This document shows, piece after piece, positions 1-6,171 of a DNA stretch of 7,534 nt. Each line of letters begins with the position of its first letter. The stretch's first letter is position 1. Under the pieces are notes generated by a model that searched no databases, had not been told where the DNA came from, and worked only from the letters and a program-made list of their open reading frames with translations. The stretch comes from Lachnospiraceae bacterium UBA3801 (lineage in GTDB: Bacteria > Bacillota > Clostridia > Lachnospirales > Lachnospiraceae), in contig DFEN01000089.1 of NCBI GenBank assembly GCA_002368685.1, forward strand, positions 1 to 7,534. Direction: 5' to 3'. The position numbers and the translations under genes are program-made.

Positions 1-1530
1 ATCTGGAAGACAGATGAGAAGACTAAGGATTGGTTCGAGACTCATTACAGACCAGAAGCTTATAAAGAAATGAAGCCAGCAGATGTTGCTTACTATGATG
101 GTGTTGTGTATGTAGATCTTTCAAAGGTTCGTCCTATGATTGCACTTCCTTTCCACCCATCAAATACATTTACTATTGAAGAGTTAAATGCAAATCTTAA
201 AGATATTCTTCATGAGTGCGAGGAGAATGGTAAGAAGCAGCTGACAGGAAATGTTGAATTTAAGCTTACAGATAAGATTCGTGATGGTAAGCTCTATGTA
301 GAGCAGGGTATCATTGCTGGATGTGCCGGTGGTGGCTTCGAGAATATTTGCGATGCGGCGGATATACTTAAGGGTTCATATATTGGTAATGATGAATTTA
401 CACTTGATGTTTATCCTGCAAGTATGCCGGTTATGATGGAGCTTGTTAATAATGGACGTGCTGCTGATATTATGAAGACAGGCGCTATTATCAAGACAGC
501 CTTCTGTGGACCTTGCTTCGGTGCAGGAGATACACCAGCTAATAATGCACTTTCTATCAGACATTCAACCCGTAACTTCCCTAACCGTGAAGGATCTAAG
601 ATACAGAATGGACAGATTAGTTCCGTTGCACTTATGGATGCTCGTTCAATTGCAGCTACTGCTGTTAATAAGGGCTTCCTTACACCAGCAACAGATATAG
701 ATGTAGAATATACAGGACCTAAATATTTCTTTGATAAGTCAATCTATGAAAATAGAGTTTATGATGGATGGAAGAAAGCAAAACCTGAGGAAGAGCTGAA
801 GCAGGGACCAAACATTAAGCCATGGCCAGCTATGCCAGCACTTACAGAGAATCTTCTGCTCAAGGTTTGCTCTGTAATTACTGATCCAGTTACTACAACA
901 GATGAGCTGATTCCTTCAGGTGAGACATCAAGCTTTAGATCAAATCCTATCGGACTTGCTGAGTTTACACTGTCTCGTAAGGATCCTGAGTATGTAGGAC
1001 GTGCTAAGGAATTCCACCAGTTAGAGATAGTTCGCGAAGAGGGTGGACATCCTTGTGAGGTATATCCTGATATCAAACAGGTTATGCCAGTTATCAAAGA
1101 GAAGTTCAATTCAGTTAATCATAAGAATACTGGATTTGGTAGTACAATCTATGCAGTTAAGCCAGGTGATGGCTCTGCTCGTGAACAGGCAGCTTCTTGT
1201 CAGAAGGTCCTTGGTGGATGGGCTAATATAGCTCGTGAATATGCAACTAAGAGATATAGATCAAACCTTATCAACTGGGGAATGCTTCCATTTATTATGG
1301 ATGACACAGCAGTTGATGTAAGTTTAGATAATCCATACGGATTCGAGAATGGAGACTATGTATTTGTTCCTGATATTCGTAAGGCAGTTGAAGAGAAGGC
1401 AGAAGTTATCAAAGCTTATATCGTTAATAAGGGTATGAAGGAAATATCCCTGAAGCTGGGAGAGCTTACAGATGATGAACGTACTATTATTACAAGCGGA
1501 TGCCTGATCAATTATTACAAGGAGAATTAA
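1..1530 (+). CDS. Aconitase-superfamily hydratase (YbhJ-like), 5' end outside the window
   Basis: The reading frame is open from base 1, so the ATG at position 70 is an internal Met and the gene begins upstream; 509 codons are visible. Aconitase-family enzymes dehydrate and rehydrate hydroxy-acids using a [4Fe-4S] cluster. All three expected cluster cysteines are present: visible codon 108 (in IIAGCAGGGFEN) and codons 169 and 172 (CGPC). The C-terminal swivel domain carries GDGSAREQAA (codons 389-398), which matches the GSSRE substrate-binding loop; its first Ser corresponds to the catalytic base and the second is Ala. RSNLINWGMLPF (420-431) matches the aconitase RSNLxxxGxLPL motif. The sequence resembles the uncharacterised YbhJ-type hydratases (about 750 residues, from memory) more than classical AcnA or AcnB, so about 240 N-terminal residues are probably missing. 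The superfamily assignment is secure; the substrate (citrate/isocitrate or another hydroxy-acid) is not known. No clear terminator follows. Confidence 0.88.
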   Translation: MWKTDEKTKDWFETHYRPEAYKEMKPADVAYYDGVVYVDLSKVRPMIALPFHPSNTFTIEELNANLKDILHECEENGKKQLTGNVEFKLTDKIRDGKLYVEQGIIAGCAGGGFENICDAADILKGSYIGNDEFTLDVYPASMPVMMELVNNGRAADIMKTGAIIKTAFCGPCFGAGDTPANNALSIRHSTRNFPNREGSKIQNGQISSVALMDARSIAATAVNKGFLTPATDIDVEYTGPKYFFDKSIYENRVYDGWKKAKPEEELKQGPNIKPWPAMPALTENLLLKVCSVITDPVTTTDELIPSGETSSFRSNPIGLAEFTLSRKDPEYVGRAKEFHQLEIVREEGGHPCEVYPDIKQVMPVIKEKFNSVNHKNTGFGSTIYAVKPGDGSAREQAASCQKVLGGWANIAREYATKRYRSNLINWGMLPFIMDDTAVDVSLDNPYGFENGDYVFVPDIRKAVEEKAEVIKAYIVNKGMKEISLKLGELTDDERTIITSGCLINYYKEN

Positions 1531-1613
1531 AGTGAAGATGTAAATACTGGAAAGCTTGGAATAATCAATATTTCTGGTATGGCAGAGAGATAAATATCTA
1601 GAAAGGTAAAAGT

Positions 1614-2057
1614 ATGAATTTTGGTATATTCTGGGTTATAGTTGCGGCTATAACTCTCATAGTAGAAATTGTTTCCCTTGGTCTAACTTCTATATGGTTT
1701 ACAGGTGGCGCAATAGTTTCAGCTGTGATAGGATATATGGGTGGACCATTATGGTTACAGATTGTAGCATTTATAGTAGTATCTACGATACTTCTTGTGG
1801 CTATGCGTCCGCTGGCCAAGAAACATCTCGCTATCGGAAACGAGAAGACCAATACTGATAGTATGATTGGTCGTACCGAGAAGATACTTGTAGAGGTTGA
1901 TAATAATGCCGGTACAGGTATGCTGAAGATAGGCGATGTGGAGTGGCGTGCAGTGTCAGACGACGGAAGTGTTATTCCAGAAGGAACTCTTGTTAAGATA
2001 GAGAGAATCGAAGGTACTAAGCTTTTTGTCAGAAGAGAGCTTTCTGATGTAATGTAA
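1614..2057 (+). CDS. Short NfeD-like membrane protein (NfeD1b type)
   Basis: This 147-residue protein has the layout of short NfeD proteins. Three hydrophobic segments (roughly residues 4-24, 26-43 and 47-64) are followed by a basic cytoplasmic turn (RPLAKKHL) and a C-terminal beta-rich OB-fold domain at about 82-145, with the characteristic stretches MIGRTEKILVEVDN, GDVEWRAVSDDG and GTLVKIERIEGTKLFVR. It lacks the ClpP-like protease domain of long NfeD proteins. NfeD proteins of this class are membrane partners of SPFH/stomatin-type proteins, and an SPFH gene follows directly, which supports the call. The ATG at 1614 is preceded by a GAAAGG SD at 1601-1606 with 7 nt spacing. The 83 nt between it and the hydratase hold no clear terminator or promoter, so it may be read through from upstream. 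The partner role is inferred from family and context. Confidence 0.87.
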   Translation: MNFGIFWVIVAAITLIVEIVSLGLTSIWFTGGAIVSAVIGYMGGPLWLQIVAFIVVSTILLVAMRPLAKKHLAIGNEKTNTDSMIGRTEKILVEVDNNAGTGMLKIGDVEWRAVSDDGSVIPEGTLVKIERIEGTKLFVRRELSDVM

Positions 2058-2086
2058 TTGATTTATTAGGATCAAGTATCCATAAT
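2058..2086 (+). promoter_or_regulatory. Possible sigma-A promoter for the SPFH gene
   Basis: A TTGATT (-35, 2058-2063) is separated by exactly 17 bp from CATAAT (-10, 2081-2086), giving 4/6 and 5/6 consensus matches. The predicted transcription start is near 2093. It lies immediately after the nfeD stop codon, so the SPFH gene may be expressed apart from nfeD. AT-rich DNA gives chance matches, so this stays tentative. Confidence 0.4.
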
Positions 2087-2124
2087 AAATATAAATGGTA
2101 TTAATAATAATCTATACAAGGATT

Positions 2125-2131
2125 GAGGAGG
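2125..2131 (+). promoter_or_regulatory. Ribosome binding site that decides the SPFH gene start
   Basis: GAGGAGG is a near-perfect anti-SD match 11 nt before the ATG at 2143. The earlier in-frame ATG at 2095 has no SD and falls almost on the predicted transcription start, so 2143 is the better start. The 11-nt spacing is at the long end of normal. Confidence 0.75.
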
Positions 2132-2142
2132 TTTTAAGTATT

Positions 2143-3099
2143 ATGCCAGCATTAATAATTATTTTAGTAATTGCAATTATTCTGCTTTGCAGCGCACTTC
2201 GCGTTGTACGTCAGGCAAATGCATATGTTATCGAGCGTCTCGGTACATATACAGCAACATGGGGCGTGGGACTTCATATGATGGTTCCTATCATTGATAA
2301 GGTTGCTCGTAGAGTATCCCTTAAGGAGCAGGTTGCTGATTTCCCACCACAGCCAGTTATCACAAAGGATAATGTTACAATGAGAATAGATACAGTTCTT
2401 TTCTTCCAGATAACAGATCCTAAGCTTTACTGCTATGGTGTTGAGAATCCACTTGCAGCTATCGAAAATCTTACAGCTACAACACTTCGTAATATCATCG
2501 GTGATCTCGAGCTTGACCAGACACTTACATCACGTGAGACAATCAACTCTAAGATGAGGGCTACACTTGATGAGGCTACTGATCCATGGGGAATCAAGGT
2601 TAATCGTGTAGAGCTTAAGAATATCATGCCACCTGCAGCTATCCAGGAGTCAATGGAGAAGCAGATGAAGGCAGAACGTGAGAGACGTGAGCAGATCATC
2701 AGAGCTGAAGGTGAGAAGCAGGCAGCTATCACAGTATCTGAAGGTGAGAAGGAGGCTAAAATCCTCCGTGCTACAGCTGAAAAGGAAGCTACTATTCTTG
2801 AAGCAGAGGCTAAGAAGCAGGCAGCTATCCTGGAAGCTCAGGCTCAGAGAGAAGCAGCTATCCAGAGAGCTCAGGGTAATGCTGAAGCTATTCGTCAGGT
2901 ACAGCAGGCAGAAGCAGATGCTATCAAGATGATGAATGAAGCAGCTCCTTCACAGAATACAATAGCTGTTAAGGGACTTGCAGCATTTGAGAGAGCAGCA
3001 GCAGGACCTGCTAATAAGCTTATAGTTCCAGCTGATCTTGCAGGTATAACAGGACTTGCAACAGCAGTTACAGAGGCTATAAAAACTGGAAAACAGTAA
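2143..3099 (+). CDS. SPFH/stomatin-family membrane protein (QmcA-like)
   Basis: This is a 318-residue protein when started at the ATG supported by GAGGAGG; an in-frame ATG at 2095 would add 16 poorly supported residues. An N-terminal hydrophobic anchor (about 4-20) leads into the SPFH domain (about 20-175), with family motifs such as YVIERLGTYTATWGVGLH, PPQPVITKDNVTMRIDTV and WGIKVNRVELKNIMPP. Residues 176-263 form a charged, Ala-rich helix of eight consecutive 11-residue units with no gaps. The conserved C-terminal GPANKLIVP (288-296) follows. Family members oligomerise into ring- or cage-like assemblies on the membrane and organise microdomains, usually with an NfeD partner, which here is the preceding gene. 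A terminator follows at 3133-3174. The family call is firm. QmcA-like is preferred to flotillin because of the length and the conserved C-terminal GPANKLIVP block. Confidence 0.9.
   Translation: MPALIIILVIAIILLCSALRVVRQANAYVIERLGTYTATWGVGLHMMVPIIDKVARRVSLKEQVADFPPQPVITKDNVTMRIDTVLFFQITDPKLYCYGVENPLAAIENLTATTLRNIIGDLELDQTLTSRETINSKMRATLDEATDPWGIKVNRVELKNIMPPAAIQESMEKQMKAERERREQIIRAEGEKQAAITVSEGEKEAKILRATAEKEATILEAEAKKQAAILEAQAQREAAIQRAQGNAEAIRQVQQAEADAIKMMNEAAPSQNTIAVKGLAAFERAAAGPANKLIVPADLAGITGLATAVTEAIKTGKQ
2668..2931 (+). repeat. Eight tandem 33-bp / 11-residue coiled-coil units in the SPFH gene
   Basis: Starting at KAERERREQII, the frame divides into eight 33-bp units with no insertion: RAEGEKQAAIT, VSEGEKEAKIL, RATAEKEATIL, EAEAKKQAAIL, EAQAQREAAIQ and two more divergent units ending at DAIKM. 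The shared pattern is roughly xAxxEKxAxIL. Eleven-residue periodicity fits a straight or weakly right-handed helical bundle rather than a heptad coil. DNA identity between units is partial, so this is an old protein repeat and not a recent DNA duplication. Confidence 0.8.
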
Positions 3100-3132
3100 T
3101 CAAAAAATAACAAATCTTTGTTAAAAATGACA

Positions 3133-3174
3133 AAAAATCAGCCTAAAACTAGTATGTTTTAAAGGCTGATTTTT
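3133..3174 (+). terminator. Rho-independent terminator after the SPFH gene
   Basis: AAAAATCAGCCT (3133-3144) is exactly complementary to AGGCTGATTTTT (3163-3174). The apex can extend through AAAAC/GTTTT with a small bulge. The stem runs into a T-rich tail (TTTTTGTTTTA). The A-rich 5' arm could make it act weakly in the other direction too. A smaller hairpin, AACAAA/TTTGTT at 3109-3122, lies just upstream. Confidence 0.85.
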
Positions 3175-3191
3175 GTTTTATCCTTAAATTT

Positions 3192-3221
3192 TTGTGCAAT
3201 TTGTATAAAACGCTATATAAT
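3192..3221 (+). promoter_or_regulatory. Possible upstream promoter of the glgC unit
   Basis: TTGTGC (3192-3197) and a perfect TATAAT (3216-3221) are spaced 18 bp apart in the 257-nt gap before glgC. The -10 box is strong and the -35 box is only partial. It would act in tandem with the better-placed promoter at 3258-3286. This is a chance-prone call in AT-rich DNA. Confidence 0.35.
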
Positions 3222-3257
3222 AATAGACATTTTCGAGTAATAATATCCAAAAAAGTG

Positions 3258-3286
3258 TTTTAATAATCCTTGTAAAGTGATATAAT
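3258..3286 (+). promoter_or_regulatory. Extended -10 promoter of glgC-glgD-spoVG
   Basis: TGATATAAT (3278-3286) is a consensus -10 with the TGn extension. A weak -35 (TTTTAA, 3258-3263) sits 17 bp upstream, as expected when an extended -10 compensates. The predicted start is near 3293, giving a leader of about 64 nt before the glgC ATG. The same 9-mer precedes the glmU-type gene. Confidence 0.6.
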
Positions 3287-3300
3287 ATATAAGACTTGTA

Positions 3301-3320
3301 TTGTGGCCGCAAGGCTACAA
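3301..3320 (+). other. GNRA-capped hairpin in the glgC leader
   Basis: TTGTGGCC (3301-3308) pairs with GGCTACAA (3313-3320), giving eight base pairs with one G-U, closed by a GCAA tetraloop. It begins about 8 nt from the predicted 5' end of the mRNA, a place where such hairpins often stabilise transcripts. ATTGTG (3300-3305) could instead pair with CACAAT (3327-3332), so two mutually exclusive folds are possible. No known riboswitch family is recognised. Confidence 0.5.
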
Positions 3321-3356
3321 AAATGGCACAATAATTATACTAAAAGGAGTGACAAT

Positions 3357-4628
3357 ATGGTAAAGAAGGAAATGATCGCAATGCTTCTTGCTGGTGGCCA
3401 GGGATCCCGTCTGGGTGTTCTCACCTCAAAGCTTGCAAAGCCTGCAGTTGCTTTCGGTGGAAAGTACAAAATTATTGACTTCCCTCTCAGTAACTGTATT
3501 AACTCGGGAATTGATACCGTTGGTGTACTTACTCAGTACAGACCTCTTCGTCTAAATCAGCATATCGGTATTGGTATGCCTTGGGATCTGGATAGAAATT
3601 TTGGAGGTGTTACGGTTCTTCCGCCATACGAGAGTTCAGATAATGCATCCTGGTACACAGGTACTGCGAATGCTATTTATCAGAACTTAGAGTTCATGGA
3701 TTACTATAATCCTGATTATGTTCTCATTCTTTCTGGAGATCATATCTACAAGATGGATTATGAGGTAATGCTGGACTTCCACAAATCTATGCATGCTGAT
3801 GTTACACTCGCTACCTATCAGGTACCGATGGAAGAGGCTAGTAGATTTGGTGTTGTTATTACTGATGAGAATAATGTTATTCAGGAGTTTGAGGAGAAGC
3901 CTGAGCATCCACGTAGCAATAAAGCTTCAATGGGTATCTATATCTTTAACTGGAAGCTTCTGAAGGAAAAGCTTATTGAAATGAAGGATACACCTTCATG
4001 TGATTTCGGTAAGCACGTTATTCCAGCTTGCCATGAAGAAGGCAAGAAGATAGTTGCTTATGATTATAAGGGCTATTGGAAGGATGTTGGTACTCTCGGT
4101 TCTTACTGGGAGGCTAATATGGAACTTGTTGATATTATTCCTGAATTCAACTTATATGAAGAATTCTGGAGAATATATACTAAGAGTGACAATCTACCAC
4201 CTCAGTATATTGCACCGGGCAGCAGCGTAACAAAGAGTATCGTTGGAGAAGGTACTGAAATATATGGAAACGTTGAAAAGTCTGTTATCGGCTCGGCTGT
4301 AAAGATTGGAAAGGGTGCTGTTATCAAGGATTCTATCATCATGAACAATGTTGAGATTGGTGATGGAGCAATAATTGACAAGGCTATCCTGGCTGAGGGG
4401 GTTAGAATTGGCAAGAATGTAGAGCTCGGTGTGGGTGAGCCTGCAGAGAATGACTATAAGCCTTCGGTTTATGCATTTGACCTCGTAACTATTGGAGAGA
4501 ATTCGGTTATTCCTGATGATGTTAAGATCGGAAAGAATACTGCTATTCTCGGAGAGACTACGCCTGAGGATTATCCTGATGGATTACTACCGGGTGGAGG
4601 CTCAATAATCAGAGAGGCAGGTGAATAA
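3357..4628 (+). CDS. glgC: Glucose-1-phosphate adenylyltransferase, catalytic subunit
   Basis: It makes ADP-glucose and pyrophosphate from ATP and glucose-1-phosphate, the committed step of bacterial glycogen synthesis in the cytoplasm. The 423-residue length is normal. The N-terminal nucleotidyltransferase domain shows GGQGSRL (13-19), AKPAVAFGG (27-35), DFPLSN (41-46), [18 protein letters not shown] with the metal-binding Asp at 128, and FEEKP with the sugar-phosphate-binding Lys at 181. The last 130 or so residues form a left-handed beta-helix of hexapeptide repeats. The ATG at 3357 is chosen because AAGGAG (3344-3349) sits 7 nt upstream; an in-frame GTG at 3303 lies inside the leader hairpin and lacks an SD. 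The stop codon is 1 nt from the glgD start, so the subunits are probably translationally coupled. All expected catalytic motifs are intact, in contrast to GlgD. Confidence 0.97.
   Translation: MVKKEMIAMLLAGGQGSRLGVLTSKLAKPAVAFGGKYKIIDFPLSNCINSGIDTVGVLTQYRPLRLNQHIGIGMPWDLDRNFGGVTVLPPYESSDNASWYTGTANAIYQNLEFMDYYNPDYVLILSGDHIYKMDYEVMLDFHKSMHADVTLATYQVPMEEASRFGVVITDENNVIQEFEEKPEHPRSNKASMGIYIFNWKLLKEKLIEMKDTPSCDFGKHVIPACHEEGKKIVAYDYKGYWKDVGTLGSYWEANMELVDIIPEFNLYEEFWRIYTKSDNLPPQYIAPGSSVTKSIVGEGTEIYGNVEKSVIGSAVKIGKGAVIKDSIIMNNVEIGDGAIIDKAILAEGVRIGKNVELGVGEPAENDYKPSVYAFDLVTIGENSVIPDDVKIGKNTAILGETTPEDYPDGLLPGGGSIIREAGE
4619..4624 (+). promoter_or_regulatory. glgD ribosome binding site inside the end of glgC
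   Basis: AGGTGA matches the anti-SD core and lies 5 nt before the ATG at 4630, embedded in the last glgC codons. The alternative GTG start at 4621 would overlap this site and leaves only 3 nt to the preceding AGAGAGG, so ATG 4630 is preferred. Confidence 0.65.
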
Positions 4629-4629
4629 T

Positions 4630-5754
4630 ATGAGAGCTATAGGTATAATTCTGGCAGGTGGAAACAGCAGCCGTATGGGAGACTTATCAGCAAAGCGTGC
4701 TACAGCAGCTATGCCAATGGCAGGATGCTACAGAGCAATTGATTTTTCTTTATCAAATATGTCAAATTCCCATATTCAGAAGGTGGCTGTTTACACACAG
4801 TACAATTCAAGATCCTTGAATGAACACCTTAATTCATCAAAATGGTGGGATTTCGGTAGAAAGCAAGGTGGACTCTATATCTTCACACCTACAATAACGG
4901 CTACAAACAGCTACTGGTACAAGGGTACTGCAGATGCACTGTATCAGAACATTGGATTTCTTAAGGACGCGCATGAGCCATATGTTGTAATTGCATCTGG
5001 TGATGGTGTTTACAAGATGGATTACAATAAGGTTCTGGAAGATCATATAGCTAAGAATGCCGATATCACAATTGTGACAAAGGAAATAAAAGCTGATGAA
5101 GATGACATTTCCAGATTTGGTGTAGTAAAGGTCGGAGAAAATGGAAGAGTTCTGGACTTTGAGGAGAAGCCTCTGGTTGCAGAGACAACAACCGCATCTA
5201 TTGGTGTTTATGTAGTAAGACGTCGTCAATTGATTGAACTTTTGGAGACATGTGCTGCAGAAGGAAGAACAGATTTCGTTAAGGATATCCTTATCAGATA
5301 TAAGAATGTAAAGCGCATTAACGCTTATAGCCTTGATTCTTATTGGAGAAACATAGGCTCGATAGATTCATATTTTAAGACTAATATGGATTTCCTGAAT
5401 TCAGAGGTAAGAGATCATTTCTTCCGTACAACACCTGGTGTTTATACAAAGGTTGAGGATCTTCCGCCAGCTAAGTTTAATGGAGATGCTGTCACATCTA
5501 ACTCGCTTATAGCAAGTGGATGTATCATAAATGGTTCTGTTGAGAATTCAGTTCTGTTTAAGAAGGTGTACGTTGGTAATAACTGTGTTATCAAGAACTC
5601 GATCATTCTTAATGATGTACATATCGGTGATAACTGCTACATTGAGAATTGTATAGTTGAGAGTAGAGATACTATTAAGGCAAATACAGTTCATACTGGT
5701 GAGGTAGGTAATCCAAAGATAGTAATAGAGAAGAGCTTTAGATATACACTGTAG
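4630..5754 (+). CDS. glgD: Glucose-1-phosphate adenylyltransferase, GlgD (regulatory-type) subunit
   Basis: This 374-residue paralogue of GlgC pairs with it in the two-subunit ADP-glucose pyrophosphorylase of Firmicutes, where studied GlgD proteins are nearly inactive alone and change the activity of GlgC. The fold is retained: ILAGGNSSRMG at 7-17, DFSLSN, WYKGTADALYQN, FEEKP with Lys 180, DSYWRNIGSIDSY, then hexapeptide repeats of the C-terminal beta-helix. Motifs needed for catalysis are altered. The GxGxRL loop has become NSSRMG, AKPAVxFGG has become ATAAMPMAG, and GDHIY has become GDGVY, keeping the Asp (125) but losing the His. Both differences and gene order support GlgD rather than a second GlgC. 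The start is set by AGGTGA 5 nt upstream, 1 nt after the glgC stop. spoVG follows after 21 nt with no terminator between. Confidence 0.95.
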   Translation: MRAIGIILAGGNSSRMGDLSAKRATAAMPMAGCYRAIDFSLSNMSNSHIQKVAVYTQYNSRSLNEHLNSSKWWDFGRKQGGLYIFTPTITATNSYWYKGTADALYQNIGFLKDAHEPYVVIASGDGVYKMDYNKVLEDHIAKNADITIVTKEIKADEDDISRFGVVKVGENGRVLDFEEKPLVAETTTASIGVYVVRRRQLIELLETCAAEGRTDFVKDILIRYKNVKRINAYSLDSYWRNIGSIDSYFKTNMDFLNSEVRDHFFRTTPGVYTKVEDLPPAKFNGDAVTSNSLIASGCIINGSVENSVLFKKVYVGNNCVIKNSIILNDVHIGDNCYIENCIVESRDTIKANTVHTGEVGNPKIVIEKSFRYTL

Positions 5755-5775
5755 TATTTTTGGGAGGTAGCAGAT

Positions 5776-6048
5776 ATGGAAATCACTGATGTAAGAGTAA
5801 GGAAAGTGGAAAAAGAGGGGAAGATGAAAGCGGTCGTTTCTATAACTATAGACAATGAGTTTGTTATTCATGATATTAAGGTTATAGAAGGTGAGAAGGG
5901 ACTGTTTATAGCGATGCCAAGTCGCAAGTCATCCGATGGAGAGTATAGAGATATAGCTCATCCTATTAATTCCGAGACTAGAAGCCGTATACAGGAGCTA
6001 ATACTTACAAAGTATGAGGAGACTTCTGGAGAAGAAGCGGCTATATAA
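5776..6048 (+). CDS. spoVG: SpoVG nucleic-acid-binding regulator
   Basis: SpoVG proteins are small DNA- and RNA-binding regulators. They were first known from sporulation and septation in Bacillus and are now known to affect capsule, virulence and metabolic genes in non-sporulating bacteria too. The 90-residue length is typical. The N-terminal beta-sheet begins [27 protein letters not shown]. The hallmark [24 protein letters not shown] is followed by the C-terminal helix [15 protein letters not shown], and the tail is acidic. GGGAGGT at 5762-5768 lies 7 nt before the ATG. It starts 21 nt after glgD and is followed by a strong terminator, so it is most likely the last gene of the glgC-glgD-spoVG transcript. 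I see no sigma-H-type promoter directly upstream, unlike the classic Bacillus gene. Confidence 0.96.
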   Translation: MEITDVRVRKVEKEGKMKAVVSITIDNEFVIHDIKVIEGEKGLFIAMPSRKSSDGEYRDIAHPINSETRSRIQELILTKYEETSGEEAAI

Positions 6049-6070
6049 AACTAAATATGATTTTATGGCG

Positions 6071-6096
6071 CAAGCAGGTCGTAAAAGACCTGCTTG
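6071..6096 (+). terminator. Rho-independent terminator after spoVG
   Basis: CAAGCAGGTC (6071-6080) and GACCTGCTTG (6087-6096) form a perfect 10-bp stem with a 6-nt loop (GTAAAA), followed by TTTGTTATAT. It begins 22 nt after the spoVG stop and separates the glycogen/spoVG unit from the glmU-type gene. Its 3' arm overlaps the -35 region of the next promoter. Confidence 0.9.
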
Positions 6097-6122
6097 TTTG
6101 TTATATACATTTCTGATATAAT
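6094..6122 (+). promoter_or_regulatory. Extended -10 promoter of the glmU-type gene and pth
   Basis: TTGTTT (6094-6099) and TATAAT (6117-6122) are 17 bp apart, and a TG at 6114-6115 gives the extended -10 TGATATAAT. The -35 uses the last three bases of the preceding terminator stem. The predicted start is near 6129, giving a leader of about 63 nt. Confidence 0.65.
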
Positions 6123-6171
6123 ACGTCTGTTTTAAAAAGAGCTTTAATTCACTCGTTTGTATAAAGGTTTT

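Noticed and set aside
759..1109. Reverse-strand open frame of 116 codons opposite the hydratase gene
   Set aside because: It lies fully inside a conserved gene on the other strand, has a low-complexity Ser-rich translation with no family resemblance, and no convincing SD.
1531..1613. Terminator or promoter between the hydratase and nfeD
   Set aside because: Only weak short inverted repeats (such as ATATTT/AAATAT with a long loop) and a poor -35/-10 pair are visible; nothing is convincing.
2060..2080. Small hairpin after nfeD (TTGAT/ATCAA or GGAT/ATCC)
   Set aside because: Stems of 4-5 bp, mutually overlapping and without a T-tract, are at chance level in AT-rich DNA.
2678..2932. Second + frame inside the SPFH gene giving an Arg/Leu/Gln-rich peptide
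   Set aside because: It is the frame-shifted reading of the 33-bp repeat block, which explains its repetitive look.
3126..3161. Tiny 11-codon open frame starting ATGACAAAAAAT over the terminator
   Set aside because: No SD, and it is made of the terminator's A-rich arm and loop.
3303..3356. GTG at 3303 as an upstream start for glgC
   Set aside because: It lies inside the leader hairpin, has no SD, and adds 18 residues not typical of GlgC; ATG 3357 has AAGGAG at ideal spacing.
3220..3356. Known riboswitch in the glgC leader (e.g. cyclic-di-GMP class with a GNRA loop)
   Set aside because: Only a single small hairpin is visible; the conserved core sequences of the riboswitch classes I know are absent, and the transcript leader is too short.
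4837..5229. Reverse-strand open frame of 130 codons opposite glgD
   Set aside because: Shadow of the conserved glgD gene; the Cys/Ile/Tyr-rich translation reflects antisense codon bias.
5690..5775. Sigma-H promoter directly upstream of spoVG
   Set aside because: I could not find an AGGAATT-like and GAAT-like pair at suitable spacing; the region is the end of glgD.
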